From contig WWBZ02000062.1 in assembly GCA_011503125.2 (NCBI GenBank), forward strand, positions 2,852,001 through 2,916,000: 64,000 nt of DNA. Reading direction: 5' to 3'. The position numbers and the translations under genes were made by a program. The notes under the pieces are model-generated. The model was not told the origin of the DNA. It was given only the letters and a program-made list of their open reading frames with translations, and made no database searches. Shown in pieces: positions 21,628 through 33,705 of the stretch (its first letter is position 1; the number at the start of each line of letters is the position of its first letter). Origin of the DNA: Botryosphaeria dothidea. Its lineage: Eukaryota > Ascomycota > Dothideomycetes > Botryosphaeriales > Botryosphaeriaceae.

Positions 21628-23372
21628 TGTGGATAAGAAAGCGTTCAGAGTAGTGCGCGATCGAGCACAAGAGAATTGGAGTGCCAGGAGGTGTTTGTCA
21701 AGCGGGAGCGAAAGGTGGGTGGGTGTTGAGGGTTCAAACGGAAGGGCGGATGCGGGTAGCGGCGACTTTTGTGAGAGTCGGGGCGCTGGGATGCGAGCGA
21801 GCGATGCGGAGCCGAAGTTGTCAGCAAGCACTTCTAGAAGCCCCTGATTGGCTGTGCCGCTGTCACTACCAAGGGCCAGACAGGACGCCTCGGAGACAGC
21901 TCGCTGATCTTCGCGCTCGGCACCTGCATCGTCTGAGATTCTGCGCCTTCTGGCGCGGCCGTCAGCTCAGCCTGGCCCTTGCGGCCTGAATTCTCTGGCT
22001 CTCCCCCAACCCCTCAACGCGCAAAATCTGCAAGAACCAGCGACCTCGGCGTAACCAAATGGGGCCTTTGTCTTCGCAGACATGCGGGATGCGAACAATG
22101 CCGAACATGCCGCCTTCCCGCGATGCCGGGACCCCGATCGGAATTTGGGCGTGCAGGGACGGAAGCCGCAGGGGTTATTTGGCCGGCGGTAGCGGCTGCA
22201 CTCTGCAGCCCTTCGCGTCGCACATCAAGCGTTGCATAGAGAAGCTTGCCTGCACGCAGGCTAGAGTCAGCACGCTTCAGCAAGCCAGTCACCCACCACT
22301 GTGACTAGTCTTGACCGCCACCGTGAAAGCGCTGGAAATCCGGGGTAAAAGGAAGGTGGCGCCACTTTCGGCTACAACGCCATCCGGTAACCGGATCCGG
22401 ATCCGTGGTTTGGCAGGCTCGGCGCATGCCAGGCACTGTAGGGCCTGATTGCCCAATCTAGATGGATCTCGGCTGGCGTTGGCAACTATTTCCGTCTTAC
22501 CCCTCTATAGCTCACCAATAGTACCCTCGGCATTATGCAGTGCGCCAGTCCACCAGATTATCCAGGCATAGTCAGCACGCTTGCGCAACCCCATTCTACT
22601 CAGCTTCGCATGATGACATGCACGACAGCTGTTTGCTTAGTGCTGCGGCAAGCATAGTTAGAAGCGCAAAATGAGTACCTTCGTGCAGACCACTCGTCGC
22701 AAACGCTAAACCAATGTTGTCGCTCACTACACCAAGGCCGCCATATCTCCCGAATCCCCATACTGCAAAACGCCCACATGACGTAAGACCAATCCATGCT
22801 TCCCGAAATAGTGGCAAGTGTCAGTTTGAAAGTAGGCCTGGTTGTCAGGCTGAATGGTCTGCGCCACTGAATCGAAAAGAGCTCGATAAGACGTTTCCGA
22901 AGAACCCGTGCGAATACGAGCCACAACGCTCATTGTGGGTTGTCCGCATACTTCCGGGAGATTGAGCAGATCTATCCCAAGCTACAAGGACACAGCCAAG
23001 GGAGCGTAGCAGTATCTGTTCATCATTCAGCTCTCTGTAAAATCTCCACCGTCTTGACTAAGTCCTAAAGTGGTAAGGAGCAAACAATCCAGGATCAAAG
23101 CTATGTAGGTATCGAAGCCAGCACGCCTTCCAGTAGATGAGCCGGGCCGGCATTCCTCCTTATCAACACCGCCCTTGAGCCCTTGAAATTACCTGCCCCG
23201 TAACGCCATAATCTGCTAATCCGAGCCTTGGATAATACTTCATTCCCTAATCGTTGGTGTCCATCTGCAAATCGAAAACTGGAGAAACTTTCTCCATTGC
23301 TTCATGTTGTCAAATCAACCACGCTCTGTTTCCCAGAGATTTCAGTCGGTATCGGAAAGGTTGATGACCGCC
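21628..23372. other. HEM1 promoter and 3' flank of the SNF2 gene
   Basis: 1.74 kb with no credible gene. Minus-strand open frames at 22596-22926 (up to 108 codons) show no domain. The stretch includes a CCAAT box for HEM1. Confidence 0.45.
21847..21851 (-). promoter_or_regulatory. CCAAT box upstream of HEM1
   Basis: ATTGG on the plus strand is CCAAT on the HEM1 strand, 220 bp before its ATG. The yeast and Aspergillus CCAAT-binding complexes (HAP/CBC) are known to control heme and respiratory genes. The motif is short, so chance occurrence is likely enough to keep confidence low. Confidence 0.3.
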
Positions 23373-26300
23373 TCACGTTTCTTGCCGCTTGAAGACGGCG
23401 TAGGCCTCTGGGAGCCAAGACGGTCGATTTGCCTTCTGCTTATGGGAGTCAGGAACCTTCTCTGGCTCTGGCTTCCTCTCCTTCGGGGTGTCTGTCTCAT
23501 CTGCTAGGGCGGTGTCGTTAGCGATTCTGGTCTTCCACTCGTTTCTGAAGTCGCTTATTTGAGAAGTCCGTACCTCTTTCTTCAGAGGCGAAGACACGGA
23601 TCTAACAGGCTTATCGCCCATGGGATTATGATCCGCCCTTGTAGATGACATGAATCGATCACTCGACTGGTGGCGCTGAATGGTGGACGTTGATGGGCTT
23701 TCGGTTTCCTTCAGAGGATTTGGCTTTGGCGCCGGCGATGAAGAGATCAATGGGATCGAGAGTGGCCTTGCCCCCGGGAGAGCCGGGCCAGAGTTGTTCA
23801 CGCCTGGGTCTGACAAAGGCTCATCTCCAAGCTCTGGACTACCGCGGCGATCCTGAAACTTGATCTCCTGAGCTTTCTTGGATGAAGCAGGCTCCTGGGC
23901 TTCTCCCAGAGGTTCGACAGTCTCTTTGACCGGTGGCTCGGCCTTCCTTGGAGTGGATTTCAGTTGGTCTTGACGTCTCATACTCGCTGGCGATGGCCCC
24001 GCGTTGTTGATTCCAGCATCCGACAACGGAAGGCCGTCCAACCGGAACGTCGTTTCCTGCGCTGGCTTCCTGTTATGCGCGGGTGCAGTGATAGAAGCAC
24101 TAGGGCCGAATTCAACATAGTTCTTTGCTGCCAGATGAGGAGACTGGTCGAGGGGAGTTGGAGGCAGGCCATGACGCGTTGAGGAATCGTTGATGAGAGC
24201 TCTCTGGAGAGAAAATGCAGGGTTGTTCCGGCTGTCATCAATCGCCGGATTGTTCCTCAAGTATTGCTCGTAAGCTTTTGGGTCCTCCTTCCGGAGTCTC
24301 TCTGCCTCAATCATCTTCTTGACCTCTTCGGTTTCCTGATCATTGAGAACCGCATCCAAGTCCTCTGTCATTAAAGTCTCTGTAGTGGTTATGGCACGGA
24401 CACCAGAGTCTTTCCCTTGAGCCTTCGTCATCAAGATTCTGTCCAAAACCTTTTTGTCCTTGCCTTGATGTTCAGTCAAGTCTTCTTGCTCGACCACTCT
24501 TGGCTCAAAAAAGTAATCCTTCATTTTCTCTGCATGTCTTTCCGGGTTCCTCTTGTCGACTACTCTTGATGCAAGTTGGGTCTTGAAGAGTGCCTTGTTC
24601 CAAACCTTCGGTTCGAACGTACCGCCAGTGAGCATGCGGTACACGAAAACTTCCTTCTCCTGACCGAGTCGGTATGCTCGACCAATAGCTTGCTCTTCGT
24701 TCTGGGGGTTGAATCCAAAGTCAAGAACAATGACACGATTCGCCCCCGGAAGATTGAATCCCGTGCCCCCGACTTTCGTTGAGATAAGGAAAATATCGTA
24801 ATCTCCTCTATTGAACCTGTCAAGAAGCTTTGGCCGGTTGGACATTCTGGTCTTCCCATCCAAACGGACGAATCTGTATTTTTCCATGGCCAGCAGATTC
24901 TCTAGGTAGTCCAAGGTTGCGATATGGTGCGAAAACATAAGCACTCTGTCACCGGCTTCTTTAGACTTTCCGAGGATCTCCATTAGTATGCTGGTCTTGA
25001 AAGAATGGTAAGGAGAGTCGTGATCTTTCGCTTGGTTGCACAACGACATAGCTTCTTCAATGAGGGCAGGAGGAAGATCTTGTCTCGGATCCATAGTCGG
25101 ACCATGTTCATCAGGTGACGTATCTTGCAGGTCGTTTGCTTCGCTCTCCTCGGCATCACCATGCTTTCCTTTTTCCTGCTGAATCTGAGTGTTTTTCAAG
25201 TGATTGAAGAACGCAATTGGATGGATGCAAAGGGTGTTCAGCAGGTTCATCCATTGCCACAATCTTGTATTGGTGACCTTCTCCTGGCGCTTTGCCAAAA
25301 AGTGCTGGATACACAGATTGTAAAGATCTTCTTGAAGGGAGGTCAGTGGGACAGTAATAAGGAATTCTAACTTCGGCTTGAGGTCATCCTTGAGCACGGT
25401 GATGTCCGCACGGTTGATCTTAGGCCCAATTTCGTTCTTCAAGACACGGAGCTTCTTCAGAGCCTTCCGGTGCTCGTATTTTGAGCTGTCTTTGTAAAGG
25501 CCATCTTCAATAGGCTCCACGAAATTGGCCTTAAACTCCTTCAGACTACCTAGGTATCCGGGTGAAACCCAGTCGATCATCGACCAGTACTCAACGAGAT
25601 TGTTTGCCAAAGGAGAGCCCGTCAATGCCACTCTGCTCTTTGATTCAAATCTTTCAACGAGATTGCGGAGAGAGCTGCTAGAATTCTTCATCTTGTGGGC
25701 TTCGTCAGCAATGATGAGGGACGGCCCCTTTAGAAGGCTCTGCTCGAGGCTGTGTCGTTCTTCATCCGGAATCTTCGAGGCTTGTTTCTCACCGAAGAGG
25801 CTACGGAACATCTCGTAGGACACGACCAAAATTCCTCCCTTCTGACCCCAATTACGAATTTTAGTCAACCTCTTCGGAAGCTCGTTTTCGGCATTGATCT
25901 TGCGGATGCGACCGATCTTTTCAGACACTGACTTGGGAATCCACATGTAAAGCTCCTCAATCCAGTTGTCGACAAGAGTAGCCGGGCAAAGGATAAGTAT
26001 CTGCAGGTGACGTAAATGATCGGGGATCTGTGATCGGATTTCTTCGTCTGATGATTTTGCCGCCTCAGCAATCGTGACCAGAAGAGTGATCGCCTGCATT
26101 GTCTTCCCGAGCCCCATGGTATGAGCGAGTAGACACCCTTGAGGTTCGACGATACCAGCTTCCACGATCTCTCGCCACATGAATCTGATGCCCTCAATCT
26201 GATGGCTCTTGATTCGTTCACCGATAGAGGGATGTATGTATATTGCCCCATCTTTGCCATACTCCCCGGGATTTACAATGAGGTTGTCTGATTTCGATTG

Positions 26301-29096
26301 TGAGGAGCTGACTCGTTCTTGAAACTCTCTTTGGATCTCTTCTTGAGCCTCAGCGCGTTTTTGAGCGCTTTTACGCAGACCGATGGCCGATGCACTCTGC
26401 TCAACCTTGTTCTTTCGCTTTTTGTGGGGAGTGTCAGCCGGTTCGAGCGGGTGGTCTTCGTCATCCGAGGAAGGTCCTAAGTTTTAGTTAGCTACTTAGT
26501 GAAAATAAAGGAGGAAGAGCAAAATCCCAAAAACGTATGTGTACTTACCAGTTGAGAAAGAGTCCGCCGCCTGGGACGGGAATTTTTCGAAGATTGTATT
26601 GGTGAAAGCGATAAAGGCCTCGAGATCTCCGTGAAATGCTGGGTCCCGTGACTTGTCTTGTTTCTGCACAATTTTTGAAAGGACCGCTGAAAGCTTGTCA
26701 AGGTGGCTAGACCAATGCTTTTGGTTTACCATCTTCCAACATGCGTAAAGTCTGGCAAACCGTACGAGGCTATGCCACTCATCTGGAGGCATTCCGGCCA
26801 TTTTTTCGCCGGTGCCGAGGGCCTCGATTGCTTGCCACATCTCTTCCCGCTGCGTCTTCTTCGATCTCGACGTCGCGTACCTCTGCGTCAGCCCATACTC
26901 CTTTGGGGCCATCACAGTGCGGACTATCTTGAGCACAAGCCTCTTTTTGTCGCTTCGTTCTTGGAGTAACGAAAAGTCCCAGCCCGACACATCAGCGAAC
27001 GTCGAGTTCTCAGGATCCGTCCTGGATAAAATTGTGACTGACTGCGAACCACAGCGGTTGGAAGGTTTCAGCGAAGCAAGCCGCCGTACAGGTGTTGGAC
27101 TTGAAGGCATCGAGCCGTCAGAAAGTGCAGTAAGGTCGATCACTGAATGTGCTGACCTCGGTACAGAATCCGGCTTCGCTCTTCGTGGGTGCTTCGGAGT
27201 CATTGGTGCGGAGCCTGCAGTTTCAAATTCTGTCGTTTGAGCGCCGGTCATATCGATGTCGCTGTCTTCGGCGCCGAGTGGACTGTCGTGCGAGGCATCT
27301 GGCATGCTGTCCTCATCCAAGTCACATTTAACATCGCCAGAACGCTTGACGGATTGGCGAGCTGTGACTGCTGGAGTCATCTCAGGCGAAGTATCCTTGA
27401 TGTCCTCATCAATCTCGACGAAATCTTCTAGGCCGTCGGATTCCAGTTCTGAATCACTGTCGACCCAGTCACCAGCCTCCTCCTCGAGTGTTCTGTCGTC
27501 GTGTTCCTCAGACTTTTTGGCTGTCCGCCTGGGTACTGTTGCGGGGGGTGCAGCTGGCTCAACCGTGAGATCCCATACAGACATACGCCATAGTTCTTCC
27601 TCTCTCTGAGAGATGCTCTCTTCCAGAGTCGCACACTGCCTCAGGACATCTTCTTTCTTGTGCCATTCTTCATCCGCAATGGCTTCGCACAGCTTGGACA
27701 GTCGTATATCGATCCTCTTGGCTTTCTCAGCTGCGCCTGTACGCAGCATCTGCCTCCCCTGGCGATGTCTGCCTTTCCTCCAAAGTGTTCTTGCCTTCCG
27801 CTCGTGGAGAGGAAGTTTCTTCCTCTTCCAAATTTCCGTCAGCTCTTGGATCCTTTCCTGAATAATCGTGGAGATTTCCTCTTTGCTTAGTCGGTCACGC
27901 TTCATCTCGTGCAGCGCTCTCTCCCTTTCTTCAGCTTCAAGTTCTGCTTCGTATGAAAAACTGTATTCTTCATTGTCTGAGTCCCCGAGAGCCGGGAGGA
28001 CTTCATCATCATCCTTTGTCCACCGCTCAGCAAGGGCATACAACGCATGACTTTCCTCATCTTCATAAGGGACGCTGCTATCGTAACGGACACTGCTTTG
28101 AAGTCTCAGAGTATTCTGCCTGGTGGCTTTAGCCCCGTTGTCAGTGGACTCGACCACCGTTGCAGATCGAGGTTCGTTCTCAGCTAGGATATTGGAACGG
28201 TATGGATGGATGGCGATGATCTTCCTGCCGTCTTGAGAGAGCTCTTTGCGTTCGGGATTGCGAACGAAGTGGAGGTATTGCCGATATACGTATGACCCAA
28301 TGTGATGAGGAACTTCGCCATGGTGCTGGAAGTCCAGATCGTCGTCATCTTCCAGGACTTGACCGAATTGACTTTCACCGTAGAAAATCTTGTCTACAGG
28401 AAATTTTTTCCGTATACTCCTGAAGATAGTCTTGACCTGCGCATTTTGCGTGGCTGCAGTCTCGGTTAAGATGAGTCTGCGCCGTTTCTTTCCATCTGCG
28501 CCCTGGACAAGAGTCTCTCCAGGACGCTTCACAGAACCCACGGCAATTTCAGTAGATCTTGTTGTATGCTCATCCGCACACTCATCAATGCCTTCTTCGG
28601 CTTCAGGAACGGCCGGCAGAGGGTTTTCATGTAAGGGTGTGGTTAGACCTAGCCGGAGGTGATCGGAAGGCAGCGGAAGACTCTTCAGCCAACTTGGGAC
28701 GGGCCGGGCATGAAGTGACTGTGATCCCGCAACGCTCTGTGCGGTTGAGCCAGGAATACTGCGTGCAACTGAGATGCTGGCAGAGATTGTCCGTTGAGTG
28801 GACAGATACTCCACGTACTTTGGAGACTGTTCACGAAGCTTGTCAATGGCCCAGGAAACCGCTGAGACCTTACCGATTGTCTTCAGACCCAGATCATCTT
28901 TCAGTTTCTGCTCCGAATTGAAGTAAGTAAGCAGGGAATAGCCGTCAATTTCCTCGTCAAACAGTGTCTTTTCAAGAGGTGTGGGGTCTGGGAGCTTCGA
29001 ATTTGGTCGTCCTTCCGTCCACCACGCGGTGGACTTGCAAAGCGCGTCAACAACTTGTTCCACACTCCAGTCGAGAGGATCTCCGGAAATATTCAT
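23373..29096 (-). CDS. SNF2-family ATPase with N-terminal SAM domain (ATRX/Rad54-like)
   Basis: A predicted 1883-residue nuclear DNA translocase from exons 29096-26549 and 26476-23373. Residues 6-95 form a SAM-like domain (DWSVEQVVDAL, EIDGYSLLTYF, DDLGLKTIGKV). A long charged region follows, with Asp/Glu tracts and a basic helix (KRKKLPLHERKARTLWRKGR). The ATPase has motif I HTMGLGKTMQ near 969, the Walker B box IIADEAHKMKN near 1113, and helicase-C motifs GGTGFNLPGANRVIV and FNPQNEEQAIGRAYRLGQ near 1412-1455. The last 450 residues are disordered and rich in Pro and Ser. The ATPase resembles the Rad54/ATRX/ARIP4 branch more than Snf2 or Iswi. In that branch, members move nucleosomes or strip proteins from DNA in repair or silencing. 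The start at 29096 opens directly on the SAM domain. It is divergent from GSH2. Confidence 0.85.
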
Positions 29097-29815
29097 CGTT
29101 GCAGAGTAACAGTGATCTAGCAGACTTTGTGGGAAAGCATGGCAGGCCAATAGCGTAGGTGCGTGGAAGATCTGGAAGCGAGTAATGGTGAAGAAGGACG
29201 TATATGTCCGGGCAGAGTCGTAGAATGAAGTTGTCAGAAGAACGGCTGCAAGGTAGGTGCCGACGGTCACGAGCCCGATCAGCCAACTCGCGGCTTACGT
29301 GATTGAAGCGGAAAGGTGAAGTTGCCCGCAGTGATGTTTTGGGGAGTGACGCAGCCGGACCGGATCCTCAGCGGGAGCTGCTTTCGAGGCACGCGTCGTG
29401 TCGCGGCTGCGCACTTTCTTTAGCTCACTGATCCAGCTGCGCCAGGTGCTCAATGCAAAGCGCGCAGGCTTCCGCCGGGCAGCAACAGCAACCTTGTAAA
29501 ATCTGCGCGTGGTGAAGAACCCTGAGCTCCGGCGTGGTGTCGTGCGGCGAAGAAACGGACGTGACGGCGTAGGCGACGGCGCTAAAGCTGGAAAGAGATC
29601 TTGGGCGCACGCGCTGGCGGGGCTGTCGTGCTTCGCTTGGTTTTCTAGTTGAGGTAAGCGCGGGGCTGTTAGCGGCATCACGCGGCTGCTTTGTCGCGAG
29701 GGTTCACGAGCTACCTCACTCACCTCAACCTGTATTTGATCCCGCTCGAAGGCTCTTTCCGCTTTTGTCTTGCTCAGTCTGCCAGTGACAGTAACCACTG
29801 TCTCCAATCTTCAAC
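29097..29815. other. Divergent promoter of SNF2-like ATPase and GSH2
   Basis: 719 bp lie between two start codons facing away from each other. A 170-codon minus-strand open frame inside (29295-29807) has no domain and is rejected. Shared regulation is possible, but no motif proves it. Confidence 0.5.
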
Positions 29816-31667
29816 ATGACGCAGCCGATATATCCCACCTATCCGCCAAACCTCAATGAGGAGCAGGCACAATTCCTGCTGACCAATCTGAAAGACTGGT
29901 CGATAGCCCACGGGCTGGCTGTGAGACCAGCTCCGGCGTTCGTTTCAGCTTCACAGGACCCTTCCGGTGTGCTTGCAGCTACCGCGCCAGTGACGCTGTT
30001 TCCAAGCTTGTTTCCGCGCCATTGCTTTGAAGAAGGTTTCGCCATACAGAAGGCATATAACGAACTCTATGCGGCAATTGCAAGAGACGAGGATTGGCTG
30101 AAATCGATAGTTGAAGAGTGCGTCAACCTTTCTCCTTATGCATCGATCTGCCATATACATTTGAATGCAACCCGTCTAAGACCCTCTTATCTGTTCTGTT
30201 CACTTGTCTGTGGACGTTACCCCTCTATGAGCTTACCTCGTTCGTTCACTACCCGCTTCATCATTCAGCCTTATACGGCTGATCCGTACAGCACATTCTT
30301 TTCTGCTTCCCTCGCATGTATAAACATGATAAATGTGAAAGGTGGGGGGGTGCGGCTGACACCGTTTGACTTATAGACTTTTGAAGGTCGATGACTTCGT
30401 CGCAAAACTCTGGCACGTACACCTTGATGTCAAGAAAGAGGGATATGTTCAGGTAAGCTAAGCTTTTACTTATCAATACGACTTACTCATGATCTCGCAG
30501 GATCTCACCCTCGGCCTGTTCCGGTCTGACTACATGGTCCACATGGACCCGTCAGAAAGCAATGCGAAGCCGCAAATCAAGCAGGTCGAGTTCAACACCA
30601 TTGCATCCTCATTTGGTGGTCTCTCTACCCAAGTCTCGGCTCTCCACAAATATCTCTTGTCAGTCGATGCTTATCCCGCCGATCTGGGTGCCTTTGTTAA
30701 GCAGGATGCCCTGCCGCAAAGCCAGTCTGTGCCCTCATTGGCCGCCGGTTTGGCAGCATCGCACAGAGCGTACGGAAGCTCGAGATCTTCCAATCCGCTC
30801 TGCGTCCTTTTCGTGGTTCAGGATCCGGAGAGGAATATCTTTGACCAGAGGCATCTCGAATACTCTCTCACTGACAGCGGGGTTCGCTCATTCCGTGTCC
30901 TCTTCAGCAAGGTTCTCTCATACACAAAGCTGGACTCTGATCGGAACTTGATATATACTTCTCCTCATGCACCTGGCAAGTTATACGAGGTCACGACCAT
31001 ATACTACCGTGCAGGTTACTCACCAGACGATTTCCCCACCGAGGGAGAATGGACAGCGCGTCTGCATCTGGAACGCAGCCGCGCAATCAAATGCCCCAGC
31101 ATTTTACTACAGCTTGCAGGCTGCAAGAAGGTTCAGCAGGTTCTGGCAACGCCTCACTCGCCTCACCTGGCTCGCTTCCTGCCCAATGAGACCACTGCAG
31201 CGCGTGTTCTGAAAACATTCGCTCCCATATACCCCATGGACAAGAGCGAGGCTGGGTTGGAAGCTCGCAGGTTGGCCACAAACCCCGAGACTGCGCAGCG
31301 CTACGTCTTGAAGCCCCAGCGTGAAGGTGGAGGTAACAATATCTACCGGGGCGCGATACCGCCATTTCTCTCGAAATTGCCGGAATCGCACTGGCCCGCG
31401 TACATCCTGATGGAGATGATCGAGCCGCCAGCGCAAAACAATGTCATCATCCGCAATGGAGAGGTCCAGAAGGGAGGGGTAATCTGCGAGCTAGGAATAT
31501 ACGGCGCGTGCCTATGGAAGAACGGCGATGGTGCTGGATCTCCCGGTCAGATCTTAGAAAACCGGGAGGCTGGATACCTCCTCAGGACCAAAGGCAACCA
31601 GAGCGAGGAGGGCGGGGTGGCCGCGGGGTTTGGGGCCGTGGATAGCTGTTGTCTGGTCGAAGTATGA
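29816..31667 (+). CDS. GSH2: Glutathione synthetase
   Basis: This ATP-grasp enzyme joins gamma-glutamylcysteine to glycine, the second step of glutathione synthesis, in the cytosol. Exons are 29816-30117, 30377-30452 and 30501-31667, giving 514 residues, close to the usual fungal length. Markers in order are DWSIAHGLAVRP and VTLFPSLFPRHCF (N-terminal), LLKVDDFVAKLW across the first splice, LGLFRSDYMVH, IKQVEFNTIASSFGG, the glycine-rich ATP loop LKPQREGGGNNIYRG near residue 402, and the C-terminal substrate loop EAGYLLRTK...GGVAAGFGAVDS. Intron 1 is long for this window (259 bp). Its ends were set by the conserved EELLKVDDF join. Nothing is missing from the catalytic core. Confidence 0.96.
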
Positions 31668-33705
31668 TCCTTTGATCCTCCAGCCGGGCAGAGACGGAAA
31701 AATCAGCCTCGTAATTCTGCGTGCGGCGGTACAAAGATACGGTCAGGCTGGGACCGAGCCAAGAGGGCGTGCAACGGACTCCCTTGCTTGGCACTTGGGT
31801 ACAAAGAGATAGTTTTGTGGGGATCCAAGGATACTTTTTTCGATGAACCGGGGCTCATCAATAGTGTTTCTAGACGGCCAATGGCATTTTAAGCAGCAGT
31901 AGGCTGTGTAGTTCGGGGACAGCAATTGGACCCACGCATCCGCTCCTCTCCGCGCGTCGTCCAAGACAGCTGGGCCGGCGCGGGCGGGCAGCGATCCCGC
32001 AGTGCCGCTCGCCCCGGCAGCGCAGCCCCATCGGCCTTCGGAAGTCGACCGAGATAGGTTCTCGTGGCCTGGTACATGACACGTCTTCACGGCATGGTGG
32101 AGGAGGTTGTACACAATGCAATTAGTTGATACTACCCTGCATGCGCGTTCACGATAATCAATCTGCAGCAGCGGCAAAGTCTGCCGTGGGCATTATTATT
32201 GTTTCTGCGCAAACATAGTAGCGATGGCCCGGGCGCGGCAGGGCGGTTTAGTTAGCTAGCAGGCGCATTGTTGCTCGTGCTCAAGCTGACGTTTGACGTT
32301 TAGGCCTAAGAGTTTCTGGGCAGACAGACTGGAGGCACGGGAGGGCTGACTGCAGCACGCTGCTGCTGAAACAGGCCTCCAGCCACTGCTGATGGATTCT
32401 AGAGGAGGCTCGACAGGACAGACCGCGTCATGGCCTTGGCCGGTGCAGCCACAGGAGGAGAGCGCTCGGCAGCATCAGCATCAGCATCAGCGGCGGAAGC
32501 TAGCAGAGGCAGAAGAAAGACACGGGTGCGACAGCTGCGGGACAGGTCTTGGCTCGGCCGGGGCAGCATGTTCGCCAGCCTGCCAACGGCGAGCAGCCCC
32601 TGGGCGCTGTCGTGACGGTCTGGCAGCATCGCGCTGCAGTTGGGCCGACGCCTTCCGCTTTCCAGGCAGCCTTGAGACGCGGCGGCGAAAACCAGCGCGC
32701 TGGAGCAGAGCGGACGGACGCATTGACGCTGTGCTGTGAAGCGCACGGGCGGTGATGCGCGTGAGAAGCGCACAAGAGGCACGAGGGGAGAGACCCACAG
32801 CGAACATGAACCCACGCACAGCCCGTGCTCGGTCGGTTGTCGTGATGACAGCGCCGAAGTGGCAGCACTGCGGCAGACCTCACACCTGCAGTTTCTCAGC
32901 CGCGCCTCTTTCGACCTCTCCCCGCCCGCCGTGAGCGCTGCCGGCCACCAACGCGCAACGCTACTGCGACGGCTCAGCTCGGCCGGGAGCAAGCTTGCTT
33001 CTCCAACGCCTGCCATTCACGCGCCATCGACGATGTGAGCGCCTGCCGGGGCCCGTCGACATGCCTCCCGGCGCTCTCCTGCGGACCGTTGGCTCTAGCG
33101 CCGACATCCATGGTGGCGGCCTTTGTCGAGAATGCAATTTCCCTGACGCTTGGATGCGAGCTCTCTGCTTCCCCATCTAGTATCGCCATTGGCGCCAGCT
33201 CTCCTCTTTGGGCCATCCGAAGCCTCCCATTGCGCGCGGGAACTGCAAATCTCTCATCACGGGCGCCGCGTAGTCGCTGATCAGCCGGGGCGGCCCCATG
33301 TTGATTTCCCAGGCTCTGATATGTCGACATGTAACGCATAGCTGGCCGTGCTGCTGCCGTGCCCTGCTCCAGCAATCCATGCCCGCTGGCATGCCCGCAT
33401 TATGACCTAACCTGCGTTTATTCTCGACGCGTCTGCTGTCTCTGCTGTCGTTTTTTTCCCTTCCTTCCCTTGCTTGCTGCTCATCTGCCGCCGCTCCCGC
33501 TGCATCTCTTATTATCTTTTCAGGCTTAACTGCTCCTCCCGCTGCCTTGGAAAGCAACCGGGTCTGTCACGCGTGGGCACGCGTCCCTGAAGCTCCAACA
33601 GTTCTGCAGACCCCAGCTTTTACCCTTGCAGTTGGCTTTTCTGTACCATGGGAGCGCTCTCTTATCATCAATTCGGCTGTCAGAATCTTTAATATCGAGG
33701 ACGTC
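31668..33705. other. Long gene-free stretch upstream of DUF4203 gene
   Basis: 2.0 kb, mostly GC-rich, with only mutually overlapping open frames (for example 32399-33016 minus) that lack domains. It has a short AGCATC repeat near 32471-32490 and a CT-rich tract at 33448-33530 that ends in an acceptor-like TTATCTTTTCAG. That could mark a 5'-UTR intron or the start region of the downstream gene. Confidence 0.45.

Noticed and set aside
32399..33016. 205-codon minus-strand open frame
   Set aside because: Several equally long frames cover the same DNA on both strands, and none has a domain or conserved look.
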